From Flavobacteriales bacterium UBA7690 (lineage in GTDB: Bacteria > Bacteroidota > Bacteroidia > Flavobacteriales_F > PHOS-HE28): DNA of 6,134 nt. A program made the translations under genes and the position numbers. The notes under the pieces were generated by a model. That model ran no database searches. It was not told where the DNA came from and was given only the letters and a program-made list of their open reading frames with translations. Shown here piece after piece: positions 1 through 5,807 of the stretch. How positions within the stretch are numbered: the first letter of the stretch is position 1; every line of letters starts with the position of its first letter. Location of the stretch: assembly GCA_002482775.1 (NCBI GenBank), contig DLGQ01000023.1, positions 84,037 through 90,170 of the forward strand, written 5' to 3'.

Positions 1-763
1 GAAGGTGCCCGTGTCCATCGTATACCGCAAAGGCACGGCGTTGGACGGAACCTCGCCGTTGCTGCTCTATGGCTACGGTAGTTATGGTGTCACCATCGAC
101 CCCATTTTCAGCAGTGGCCGGTTGTCGCTGTTGGATCGTGGCTTCGTGTATGCCATCGCGCACATCCGTGGTGGCGAAGAGCTGGGCCGCGAATGGTACG
201 AGACCGGTAAGATGGAGGATAAGATGAACACCTTCAACGACTTCATCGATTGCGCGGAAGCGATGGTGAAGCAGAAGTATGCGGACCCGAAGCGCTTGTA
301 TGCCTGGGGTGGCAGTGCAGGGGGCTTGCTCATGGGTGCCGTGGTGAACATGCGCCCGGAGCTGTGGAACGGGGTCATCGCTGATGTGCCGTTCGTGGAT
401 GTGGTCACCACCATGTTGGATGAGAGCATCCCGCTTACCACGGGGGAATTCGAGGAATGGGGCGACCCGAAAGAGAAAGAGGCCTACTATCGTATGCTCA
501 GTTATTCACCGTACGACAATGTGAAGGACCAAGCTTATCCCGCCATGTTGGTGGGTTCTGGATTCCATGATAGCCAAGTGCAATACTGGGAGCCCGCAAA
601 GTGGGTGCAGCGCCTGCGCGAACATCAGCAAGGAGAGCAGCCCATCTTGTTACACGTGAATATGGAAGCGGGACATGGAGGAGCAAGTGGCCGTTTCGAA
701 TCGTTGAAGGAGGTGGCGCGGAACTACGCATTCCTGTTGTGGCGCGCCGGGTTGGTGGAGTGA
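1..763 (+). CDS. S9A family serine peptidase, oligopeptidase B-like (C-terminal fragment)
   Basis: This is the catalytic alpha/beta-hydrolase domain of a prolyl oligopeptidase family (S9A) enzyme. Such enzymes cleave short peptides, and the oligopeptidase B branch does so after basic residues. The reading frame is open to the left edge and the first visible residues (KVPVSIVYRKG) match the family's internal sequence, so the GTG at position 5 is not the real start and the N-terminal beta-propeller lies outside the window. Numbering from that GTG codon, the nucleophile is Ser104 in GGSAGG, the acid is probably Asp189 in GFHDSQVQYWEP, and the histidine is His224 in EAGHGGASGR, so the triad is complete. 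The motifs HIRGGEELGREWYE and the aromatic-rich block around residues 121-155 are also typical. No signal peptide can be judged because the N-terminus is missing. The choice of oligopeptidase B over prolyl endopeptidase rests on overall resemblance. The gene ends with TGA 94 bp before the likely start of the next gene. Confidence 0.93.
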   Translation, partial: KVPVSIVYRKGTALDGTSPLLLYGYGSYGVTIDPIFSSGRLSLLDRGFVYAIAHIRGGEELGREWYETGKMEDKMNTFNDFIDCAEAMVKQKYADPKRLYAWGGSAGGLLMGAVVNMRPELWNGVIADVPFVDVVTTMLDESIPLTTGEFEEWGDPKEKEAYYRMLSYSPYDNVKDQAYPAMLVGSGFHDSQVQYWEPAKWVQRLREHQQGEQPILLHVNMEAGHGGASGRFESLKEVARNYAFLLWRAGLVE

Positions 764-856
764 GATGTCACCTCGGTCCGCACGTTGGCACGAGCCGCCC
801 GTTCCTCGGAAAGTCCGGTAAAGGAACTTCGGGTCCACGCATCTTCGAAGTGGAAG

Positions 857-1753
857 ATGTACATCTACGTCGATCAACGAACGCTTCACACAAGAGGGCC
901 TGTCCCAGAGGGTCCGTTACTCGGCCGTTCTTCGCTGAATGCCTTGGAAAGCCGGGTTCCCTTTCGCGGCTTCGGTGTCAAGTACGTGGAGCGCGGCATT
1001 GAGCGGTACACGGTGAATGGCCGGGAATTCCCGGTGCGTGCAGGAGAGTATTTACTTGTGAACACACGATGCAGCGGTAGCATCGTTATTGACAGCAAGC
1101 AAGATGTGGAAGGCCTATGCGTAGAGCTTCCGCTTCGGATGATGGATGAGGTGGTGGCCGTTCATATGGATCCAGGGGCACTTGATGGTGGTTGCCGGCC
1201 GGGTTATTTCTCCGGCGATCTGGATCTTCAGATACAAGCAGGCGCATTGACGCGGGTGGGCGCGCTGATGAGATCACTACTGGGTGACCCATTGAACCGA
1301 GCAATCACTTCTCGCCCCCTGCCTATCGAGCTTTATTTCCGAATTGCCGAAGGGTTGGTTGAGGATCACCGGAAGCACGTGCGTGATCTACAGAAGGTAG
1401 TGGCTGTCCGCATGAGCACGCGTATGGAGATCCTACGGCGTGTGGAACGTGCACGTGCCGAGATGCATGATCGGTCGACCGAACCGTTGAACATGGTCCA
1501 CTTCGCGCGTGCTGCTGCGATGAGCGAATACCATTTCTCTCGGGCGTTCAGAAGTATCCATGGGGGGTCTCCGTACCAGTATCTGCTTGAGTTACGGATG
1601 CAGAAGGCGAAGACATTGCTACGTGACACGGACTTGCTGATCTCCGAGGTAGCTCTGGCTTGCGGTTATGCCGATGTGCACGGCTTCAGTAAGAGCTTTA
1701 ACCGTGTGATCGGGGCAACACCTTCCAAGTTCCGCGGATCGCGCAGGAATTGA
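857..1753 (+). CDS. AraC-family transcriptional regulator
   Basis: A 298-residue cytoplasmic DNA-binding protein. Numbering from the ATG at 857, residues about 36-96 have a cupin-like sensor pattern (VNGREFPVRAGEYLLVN), as in AraC-type effector domains. A linker follows, and residues about 212-294 form the two-part AraC/XylS DNA-binding domain. The first helix-turn-helix is around MVHFARAAAMSEYHFSRAF and the second around ISEVALACGYADVHGFSKSF, followed by the family's closing pattern GATPSKFR. The frame is open further upstream to a TTG at 785 (24 more residues). The ATG is preferred because the added N-terminus is basic and low in character, and MYIYVDQRTLHT looks like a natural beginning. 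No good ribosome-binding site precedes either start. The effector cannot be predicted. The gene lies 51 bp upstream of a secreted serine hydrolase on the same strand, a possible target, but this is inferred from position only. Confidence 0.93.
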   Translation: MYIYVDQRTLHTRGPVPEGPLLGRSSLNALESRVPFRGFGVKYVERGIERYTVNGREFPVRAGEYLLVNTRCSGSIVIDSKQDVEGLCVELPLRMMDEVVAVHMDPGALDGGCRPGYFSGDLDLQIQAGALTRVGALMRSLLGDPLNRAITSRPLPIELYFRIAEGLVEDHRKHVRDLQKVVAVRMSTRMEILRRVERARAEMHDRSTEPLNMVHFARAAAMSEYHFSRAFRSIHGGSPYQYLLELRMQKAKTLLRDTDLLISEVALACGYADVHGFSKSFNRVIGATPSKFRGSRRN

Positions 1754-1804
1754 CAAAGGCTTTCTGGTGGAAGTGTGGAACATTGGCACACAACGCACCA
1801 GCCC

Positions 1805-3193
1805 ATGTTACATCAGTTGATGTTCGCGCTATTTACGGTAACCTATCTTGTCTCCAACACGTTCGCACAACAGCGGGTTTCGGACGAGTTTGCGGAGGCC
1901 TTGCAGGCGAAGTTGGATAGTTGCGTGAACCACTACGATGTCCCCGGGATCTCGGCGACAGTGCTACTTCCTGGTGATCGGTTCTGGAACGGCGTGTCGG
2001 GCGAGGCGGATATCCATACCCATGTTGGACTGGATACGGCGTACCTGTTCCAAGAGGCGAGCGTGACGAAGCTGTTCACGGCAACGCTCATCTTGCAGTT
2101 GTTGGAAGAAGGTCTGCTCACATTGGATGACACCGTTGGCCAGCACCTGGCCGTGGTTGAGCATGTTCCTTCAAACATCCGCATCAGGCATTTGCTAAAG
2201 CACCGTAGCGGTCTGGCCGACTTCATGGCTGCCCCCGGAGCGGCGAATTCCTGGTTGATCCAGCCGAACCACACGTGGACCCCATTGGAGACGATCGAGA
2301 CCTTCGGGGATGATCCCGAGTTCGCGCAAGGTGCTGCGTTCTCTTACTGCAACACCAATTATGTCCTATTGGGCAAGATCGCCGAGGTGGTGACCGGTGT
2401 AACGTTGGCCGAGGCTTTTCGTGAGCGCTTCTTCGTGCCAATTGGTATGGAACAAACGGTGCTTCGCCCGGCTGATGCACTGCCAGGACAACTCGTCCCG
2501 GGCTGGAGTTCGCTGAGTTCCCCGAACACGTACACCGATGATATGACGTTCTTCTTGGGCACGGCTTTCTCCAGTATGGTAGCTGGCGCTGGCGCCTTGG
2601 TTTCGGTGCCCTGGGATGTAGCTCGCTTCGATCGGGCCCTATTCACTGGAGAGCTCCTTTCTTCCGCGATGTTGGACACCATGCGCACCTGTACAGACGT
2701 GAACATGGGAAGCAATGTGAACGGCTATGGCTACGGCTCCATGCGTTATTCGTTCGGAGGCCGCACCTACTATGGGCATGGAGGGGACATCAATGGCTTC
2801 ACGCAACTGGTGATCCACAATGTGGAGGATAGTGTGACCCTTGCGCTTTCGATCAACCGGAACAACGCACCGCGCGGGCCCATCGCCGCTGCGTTGTTGG
2901 GCGTAGCGTTCCAACAGCTAGTCGTTGGTCTGGAGCCGGGGGTCTCAGGGTCCTTCGACATCAGCCTATCGCCTAACCCGGTACGGGATCAACTTCGGGT
3001 GTCCTCTTCGTGGGTATCAGGTCCTATCACGATACGTGTCGTCGATGCTCACGGTCGCGTTGTGCATGAGGCGCTTTCGATGGGAGGGTCTGATCACACT
3101 GTGGATGTATCACTACTCACCGCTGGGATGTACCATGGTCTGTTCACCACCATAGATGGACGGCAGGTACAACACTCATTCATCTTGGAATAG
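1805..3193 (+). CDS. Secreted serine hydrolase, class C beta-lactamase family, with type IX secretion sorting domain
   Basis: A 462-residue exported serine hydrolase of the beta-lactamase / penicillin-binding-protein fold (Pfam Beta-lactamase, PF00144 type). Numbering from the ATG at 1805, residues 1-22 form a hydrophobic signal peptide with probable cleavage after NTFA. Catalytic motifs are Ser86-x-x-Lys89 (SVTK), Tyr181-x-Asn183 (YCN) and His325-Gly-Gly (GHGGDINGF), the last replacing the KTG of true beta-lactamases. The block RHLLKHRSGLADF is also typical. Family members include D-alanyl-D-alanine carboxypeptidases, esterases and peptidases, so the substrate is unknown and antibiotic resistance should not be assumed. 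Residues about 387-462 (LSPNPVRDQLRV, then DAHGRVV, then LLTAGMYHGLF) match the type A C-terminal sorting domain used for export through the type IX secretion system, so the mature enzyme is probably released or fixed on the cell surface. A GTG at 1775 would add ten residues before the signal peptide and is the alternative start. Confidence 0.93.
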   Translation: MLHQLMFALFTVTYLVSNTFAQQRVSDEFAEALQAKLDSCVNHYDVPGISATVLLPGDRFWNGVSGEADIHTHVGLDTAYLFQEASVTKLFTATLILQLLEEGLLTLDDTVGQHLAVVEHVPSNIRIRHLLKHRSGLADFMAAPGAANSWLIQPNHTWTPLETIETFGDDPEFAQGAAFSYCNTNYVLLGKIAEVVTGVTLAEAFRERFFVPIGMEQTVLRPADALPGQLVPGWSSLSSPNTYTDDMTFFLGTAFSSMVAGAGALVSVPWDVARFDRALFTGELLSSAMLDTMRTCTDVNMGSNVNGYGYGSMRYSFGGRTYYGHGGDINGFTQLVIHNVEDSVTLALSINRNNAPRGPIAAALLGVAFQQLVVGLEPGVSGSFDISLSPNPVRDQLRVSSSWVSGPITIRVVDAHGRVVHEALSMGGSDHTVDVSLLTAGMYHGLFTTIDGRQVQHSFILE

Positions 3194-3194
3194 G

Positions 3195-3350
3195 ATGAGC
3201 GAGATCGTTCCTGGGAGGCAGCAGAAGACCATGCACAAGATACCCTTGCCACTGGTGGCAGTGGCTCTGGGTTTCTACTTATGGAATCAGGGCTTTGCCT
3301 TTGGGCAATGGTTGCATGTAGCGCTGGATCGGCTAGGGGGTGCTCACTAA
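3195..3350 (+). CDS. Possible small single-helix membrane protein
   Basis: A 51-residue reading frame starts one base after the stop codon of the serine hydrolase. A second ATG at 3231 gives a 39-residue version preceded by GGGAGG about 12 bases upstream. The shorter form has one basic residue near its start (MHKIPLP) and then a hydrophobic, aromatic-rich stretch of about 20-25 residues (VAVALGFYLWNQGFAFGQWL), which would make one membrane-spanning helix. A polar tail, DRLGGAH, follows. No family is recognised. It would be co-transcribed with the hydrolase if real. Its last four bases overlap the 3' end of the convergent gene on the other strand. The case for coding rests on the helix-like composition, the tight spacing and the purine-rich stretch before the second ATG. 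It could equally be the chance-coding 3' untranslated region of the hydrolase mRNA. Confidence 0.4.
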   Translation: MSEIVPGRQQKTMHKIPLPLVAVALGFYLWNQGFAFGQWLHVALDRLGGAH

Positions 3351-3595
3351 CTCGCGAGACTTTCCACGTTGATGATCTCTTCCGGACGCATGTCGATGAT
3401 GCTCACGGGTTCGTGAGGCACGCTCTGTAGGCGCTCGTAGTCGCGCACGCTGGCGAAGAACAAACGTTTTTCAGCAGTGTCGGTCGTGGACTCCTGAGTT
3501 TCCACTTCCCAGATCACGCCGAAAACTTCCTTTCCGTTGCGCAAGCGGAAGCGACAATGTTTGTGTGCGAAGGGGCGGATGCGTGCGAGTTCCAT
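3347..3595 (-). CDS. Conserved-looking hypothetical protein, small beta-barrel-like
   Basis: An 82-residue soluble protein with no signal peptide or membrane segment; no named family is recognised with confidence. Residues 13-32 (HCRFRLRNGKEVFGVIWEVE) alternate polar and hydrophobic residues around a turn, reminiscent of the first strands of Sm-like or SH3-like small barrels, where a strand, an NGKE/DGRE turn and a G-V strand are common. A second strand-like piece (KRLFFASV) and a closing EPVSIIDMRPEEIINVES follow; the last resembles an end-of-domain 'condition where ... is needed' strand pair. This fold suggestion is inference from pattern only. The ATG is chosen because the frame upstream reaches a stop after ten codons with no other usable start. 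A TATTTTG sequence lies about 41 bp upstream. The gene is the last of the minus-strand block and converges with the plus-strand block. Confidence 0.75.
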   Translation of the reverse strand: MELARIRPFAHKHCRFRLRNGKEVFGVIWEVETQESTTDTAEKRLFFASVRDYERLQSVPHEPVSIIDMRPEEIINVESLAS

Positions 3596-3812
3596 GGCGC
3601 GTTGATCGACGATGAGTTCGTCACTCTAGACAACGCAAAATAGATGCCCCACGACATTTTCGCACGTGTGAAATATCAACAACGGCTTATGCTGTGGGAC
3701 AAGCCATTGAGGGCCAAGCACTGTGAGGTCTTGACTTCAATGGACGGAATGTCGCTTGGTGTTGAGAAGAAGGATCCGAGTGGTGGAACGGCACACCTCG
3801 ATCGAGGAGCGA
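3596..3812. other. Intergenic region between the lytic transglycosylase and the 82-residue protein gene
   Basis: A 217-bp gap between two minus-strand genes. On the minus strand it contains TATTTTG (3636-3642), one base short of the Bacteroidota TAnnTTTG -7 box and 41 bp before the downstream start codon; no matching -33 element was found. Just after the transglycosylase stop is the 12-bp palindrome CCTCGATCGAGG (3796-3807), which could fold only into a 4-bp stem and has no T tract, so it is not called a terminator. A plus-strand frame from 3644 to 3838 crosses the region but has no protein-like features. Confidence 0.6.
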
Positions 3813-5294
3813 TCACCCCTCTTGAACGCCCACTTTGATCTTATTGCCGGGCTTCAACCCTTCCTTTTCTAGATCGCTGTTCATGCGGCGGAGGTCATCC
3901 ACCGTTGTTCCAGGGTAACGTTCGGCGATGTTCCAAAGCGTATCTCCGGGTTGCACTTCGTAATAGATGTAGAGGTCGGTCTTCTCCACCGGTTTCGGTG
4001 TGGCTTGGGCGGTCACGGTCTTGGTGGTCGTGCGTCCTACCTTCAGTTTCTGACCAGCGTGTATCGTGGTGCCACGCAGGCCGTTCATCTTCTTCAACTC
4101 GGTAACGCTGATGCGGTACTTGTTGGCGATCACGCCCAGTGATTCACCGCGGCGCACCGTGTGGATCTTAGGCGTGGAAATGGTTTGCGCGTCGGCTACC
4201 GCGTCGGTGCTGTTGTTAATGGCGGGTTTACTAGCAGTAGTGGCTTGGAAGTAAGTGTAGCGTATGCTGTCCTCGTTGGTGACGTAGATGCCAGCGGCAC
4301 GCTTGGGCAGATAGACGGTAACGGGCTGATCCACGTCGGGAACGACACCCAGCTTGAATGTTGGGTTGAGGTCCAGGACTTCTTGGGTGCTTGCTCCGGT
4401 GAACTTGGCCACGCTGGCGAGGTCCAGTGGATAACACACTTGCACCGTGTCCACTTGATGGGCGCAGTAGGTGGGTGCTACGGGGTAGAGGTTGTGGTCG
4501 GCAGCATGTGCGAAGACATAGTTCACGGCGATGAAGGCGGGCACATAGCCACGCGTTTCGCGCGGGAGGTGGTCGTAGATCTTCCAGTAATCCTTCTCAC
4601 CACCGCTGCGACGGATCGCTTTGTTCACGTTACCGGGTCCGCAGTTGTATGCCGCGAGGGCGAGTTCCCAGTTCCCGTACATGTTGTACAGGTATTTCAG
4701 GTACTTGCAGGCCGCTTCGGTGCTTTGGTACACATCATGGCGCTCGTCCACGTAGCTGGTGGCTTTGAGACCGAACATCTTTCCCGTAGGTAGCATGAAC
4801 TGCCACAAGCCCACAGCACTGGCGCGCGAGCGGGCGGAGGGGTTCAAGGCGCTTTCCACCACCGCTAGGTACTTCAGCTCAAGCGGCATCTTGTGTTTGT
4901 CGAGGTATTCCTCGAACACGGGGAAATAGAGGTCTGAAAGGCCCAGCATGCGCGAGGTCATCTCGCGTTTGCGCACGGCGTAGAGGTCGATGAAGGACTG
5001 GACCACCGGATTGTAGGTGAGCGAGAACGGGGTGTGCCCATCCAGTGTTGCAAGACGGTTCTGGTAAGTGGCTTCGGGCCAAGCGGGGATGTAGGTGGCT
5101 GGGAAACCGTGGATGTTCAACGCGGCTGTGTCTGCATGCAGTGGCGAATTCTTCACCCATGGTAATGCAGCGAGGTCGTCCAGACGGGCGGCCACGGGGT
5201 CATCGGCCATTAGCGGCAGGGGTGTACCAGGCTGCGCGGCCATGGATGCGGGCAAGAGAAAGGCCAGCAGGAGCGTGCGGAGGATGGCGAACAT
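3813..5294 (-). CDS. MltD-like membrane-bound or periplasmic lytic transglycosylase with LysM repeats
   Basis: A 493-residue exported enzyme that cleaves the glycan strands of peptidoglycan between MurNAc and GlcNAc, forming 1,6-anhydro-MurNAc ends. From the ATG at 5294, residues 1-20 are a signal peptide (MFAILRTLLLAFLLPASMAA) with an Ala-x-Ala-like cleavage site and no lipobox cysteine, unlike the lipoprotein MltD of E. coli. The SLT catalytic domain spans about 125-265. The catalytic glutamate is Glu147 in VVESALNPSARS, followed by AVGLWQFM (161-167) and AYNCGPGNV (215-223). Residues about 288-330 (LASVAKFTGASTQEVLDLNP) are a degenerate LysM-like unit. Two clear LysM domains follow at about 378-420 and 445-489, which bind peptidoglycan. 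A Thr/Ala/Pro-rich linker separates them. The frame extends upstream to a GTG at 5345, but that start would bury the signal peptide behind 17 polar residues. The gene sits alone, downstream of a long non-coding gap. Confidence 0.95.
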   Translation of the reverse strand: MFAILRTLLLAFLLPASMAAQPGTPLPLMADDPVAARLDDLAALPWVKNSPLHADTAALNIHGFPATYIPAWPEATYQNRLATLDGHTPFSLTYNPVVQSFIDLYAVRKREMTSRMLGLSDLYFPVFEEYLDKHKMPLELKYLAVVESALNPSARSRASAVGLWQFMLPTGKMFGLKATSYVDERHDVYQSTEAACKYLKYLYNMYGNWELALAAYNCGPGNVNKAIRRSGGEKDYWKIYDHLPRETRGYVPAFIAVNYVFAHAADHNLYPVAPTYCAHQVDTVQVCYPLDLASVAKFTGASTQEVLDLNPTFKLGVVPDVDQPVTVYLPKRAAGIYVTNEDSIRYTYFQATTASKPAINNSTDAVADAQTISTPKIHTVRRGESLGVIANKYRISVTELKKMNGLRGTTIHAGQKLKVGRTTTKTVTAQATPKPVEKTDLYIYYEVQPGDTLWNIAERYPGTTVDDLRRMNSDLEKEGLKPGNKIKVGVQEG

Positions 5295-5300
5295 GGGGTC

Positions 5301-5327
5301 CAAAGTATCCTTAATACGTTGGAACAA
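5301..5327 (-). promoter_or_regulatory. Candidate promoter of the lytic transglycosylase gene
   Basis: On the minus strand TACTTTG (5301-5307) lies 6 bp before the chosen ATG and resembles the Bacteroidota -7 box TAnnTTTG with one base missing. A TTG at 5325-5327, 17 bp further upstream, could be the -33 element. If used, transcription would begin at or next to the start codon, giving a leaderless mRNA. The -33 element overlaps one arm of an inverted repeat. The match is imperfect. Confidence 0.3.
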
Positions 5328-5328
5328 C
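5318..5328. repeat. Inverted repeat GTTGG-A-ACAAC type, copy 1
   Basis: GTTGGAACAAC has GTTG and CAAC arms around a three-base spacer; including the next bases, the arms are CGTTG and CAACG (5317-5329). It overlaps the possible -33 element of the transglycosylase promoter, a usual place for an operator. Related repeats occur at 5440-5449 and 5464-5475. Confidence 0.4.
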
Positions 5329-5340
5329 GCCTTTGTTATG

Positions 5341-5358
5341 TCCACAGAAAGGTGTGGA
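5341..5358. repeat. Inverted pair TCCACA-N6-TGTGGA (DnaA-box-core-like)
   Basis: Two perfect 6-bp arms, TCCACA (5341-5346) and TGTGGA (5353-5358), flank a six-base spacer. Each arm equals the conserved core of the DnaA box TTATCCACA, but the outer bases do not match the full box. The pair sits about 50 bp upstream of the transglycosylase start. It could also be the operator of an unrelated dimeric regulator. Confidence 0.4.
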
Positions 5359-5439
5359 AAGGCGAAGAATACCTTGTGTCGAACTTCTGTAAGATCCTGA
5401 TAATCAAGGTAGAGCGTAGCTGGCGAGAAGGTGAGGGCG

Positions 5440-5449
5440 GTTGGTCAAC
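5440..5449. repeat. Inverted repeat GTTGG...CAAC type, copy 2
   Basis: GTTGGTCAAC has GTTG and CAAC arms around a two-base spacer. Its right arm is shared with the 10-bp palindrome CAACGCGTTG at 5446-5455. Confidence 0.3.
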
Positions 5450-5463
5450 GCGTTGCGTGCGGC

Positions 5464-5475
5464 GTTGGCGACAAC
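5464..5475. repeat. Inverted repeat GTTGG...CAAC type, copy 3
   Basis: GTTGGCGACAAC has GTTG and CAAC arms around GCGA, followed by C and six T (5477-5482). As plus-strand RNA this would be a 4-bp stem with a GNRA-type loop and a U tract, terminator-like but weak, and no plus-strand gene lies shortly upstream. Confidence 0.3.
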
Positions 5476-5524
5476 CTTTTTTGGCTAGTGGAGCAAGTGG
5501 CCCCGGGTGTCCTGGCTGCTTGAC

Positions 5525-5546
5525 AAGCACCCCTGAAAAGCACCCC
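5525..5546. repeat. Tandem-like direct repeat AAGCACCCC
   Basis: AAGCACCCC occurs at 5525-5533 and again at 5538-5546, a 13-bp period. The first copy shares its AAGC with the inverted repeat GCTTGACAAGC (5518-5528). No function is known; a chance repeat is possible. Confidence 0.4.
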
Positions 5547-5608
5547 CAGCAAAGTTATTGGCAGAAGGGAGGGTCGACAATAGTGGAGTGGTTAACAAGC
5601 GGGGTAGT

Positions 5609-5628
5609 TGTGAACAGGGTTATCCACG
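5609..5628 (+). promoter_or_regulatory. DnaA-box-like site TTATCCACG with adjacent inverted degenerate box
   Basis: TTATCCACG (5620-5628) matches the DnaA box TTATCCACA at eight of nine positions. Two bases upstream, TGTGAACAG (5609-5617) reads on the other strand as CTGTTCACA, matching seven of nine positions of TTATNCACA. The back-to-back layout resembles paired boxes in bacterial origins, but one good box is not enough to call an origin; single boxes also occur by chance or as DnaA-regulated sites. Confidence 0.35.
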
Positions 5629-5807
5629 GTGGAAGACACCACTGTTTTTGGAAAACGGGGTCGTATTTGCTGAAGTGGTTGTGCCAGGGTCGGTCGTTGC
5701 GGGTTCGGATAATGCCGTAGGGCATGACTTTACGCCCGATTTAGAGATTGTGGCGAAGTTAATAGCCTTAATATCAGGCATTTGTGGTCGTCGCCGAGGT
5801 GGTCGGG

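Larger units (their letters stand above)
5295..5807. other. Long non-coding region between gatA and the lytic transglycosylase gene
   Basis: About 510 bp without a convincing gene, downstream of gatA and upstream of the transglycosylase gene. Open frames cross it (for example plus-strand 5319-5720 and 5558-5872), but their translations look random and the second runs into gatA. The plus strand is strongly G-skewed: a hand count over 5551-5720 gives about 63 G against 24 C. The region holds DnaA-box-like sequences, three GTTGG...CAAC inverted repeats, a 9-bp direct repeat, and small hairpins at 5644-5656 (GTTTT-TGG-AAAAC) and 5712-5725 (ATGCC-GTAG-GGCAT). A more AT-rich patch lies at about 5757-5775. 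No tRNA or recognised small RNA was found, and no clear terminator for gatA. Confidence 0.6.

Noticed and set aside
680..692. 13-bp sequence GGAGCAAGTGGCC also present at 5490-5502
   Set aside because: One copy encodes the conserved GGASGR region of the peptidase; a single 13-bp match in a 6-kb window is not far from chance expectation.
1021..1034. Perfect 14-bp palindrome CCGGGAATTCCCGG
   Set aside because: It lies inside the AraC-family coding sequence and encodes part of the cupin-like domain (GREFPV); no sign of a regulatory role.
3796..3807. CCTCGATCGAGG palindrome after the transglycosylase stop, as a terminator
   Set aside because: It can fold only a 4-bp stem around GATC and is not followed by a T tract on the minus strand.
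3644..3838. Plus-strand open frame of 64 codons
   Set aside because: No protein-like features and its end overlaps the 3' end of the transglycosylase gene on the other strand.
4161..4793. Plus-strand open frame of 210 codons
   Set aside because: Antisense to the LysM and SLT coding region; a shadow of the well-supported transglycosylase gene.
5464..5482. GTTG-GCGA-CAAC hairpin plus six T as an intrinsic terminator
   Set aside because: The stem is only 4 bp and no plus-strand gene lies upstream that it could terminate.
5690..5730. tRNA-like GGGTTCGGAT stretch
   Set aside because: The T-arm-like sequence has no pairing partner and no acceptor or anticodon stem could be built around it.
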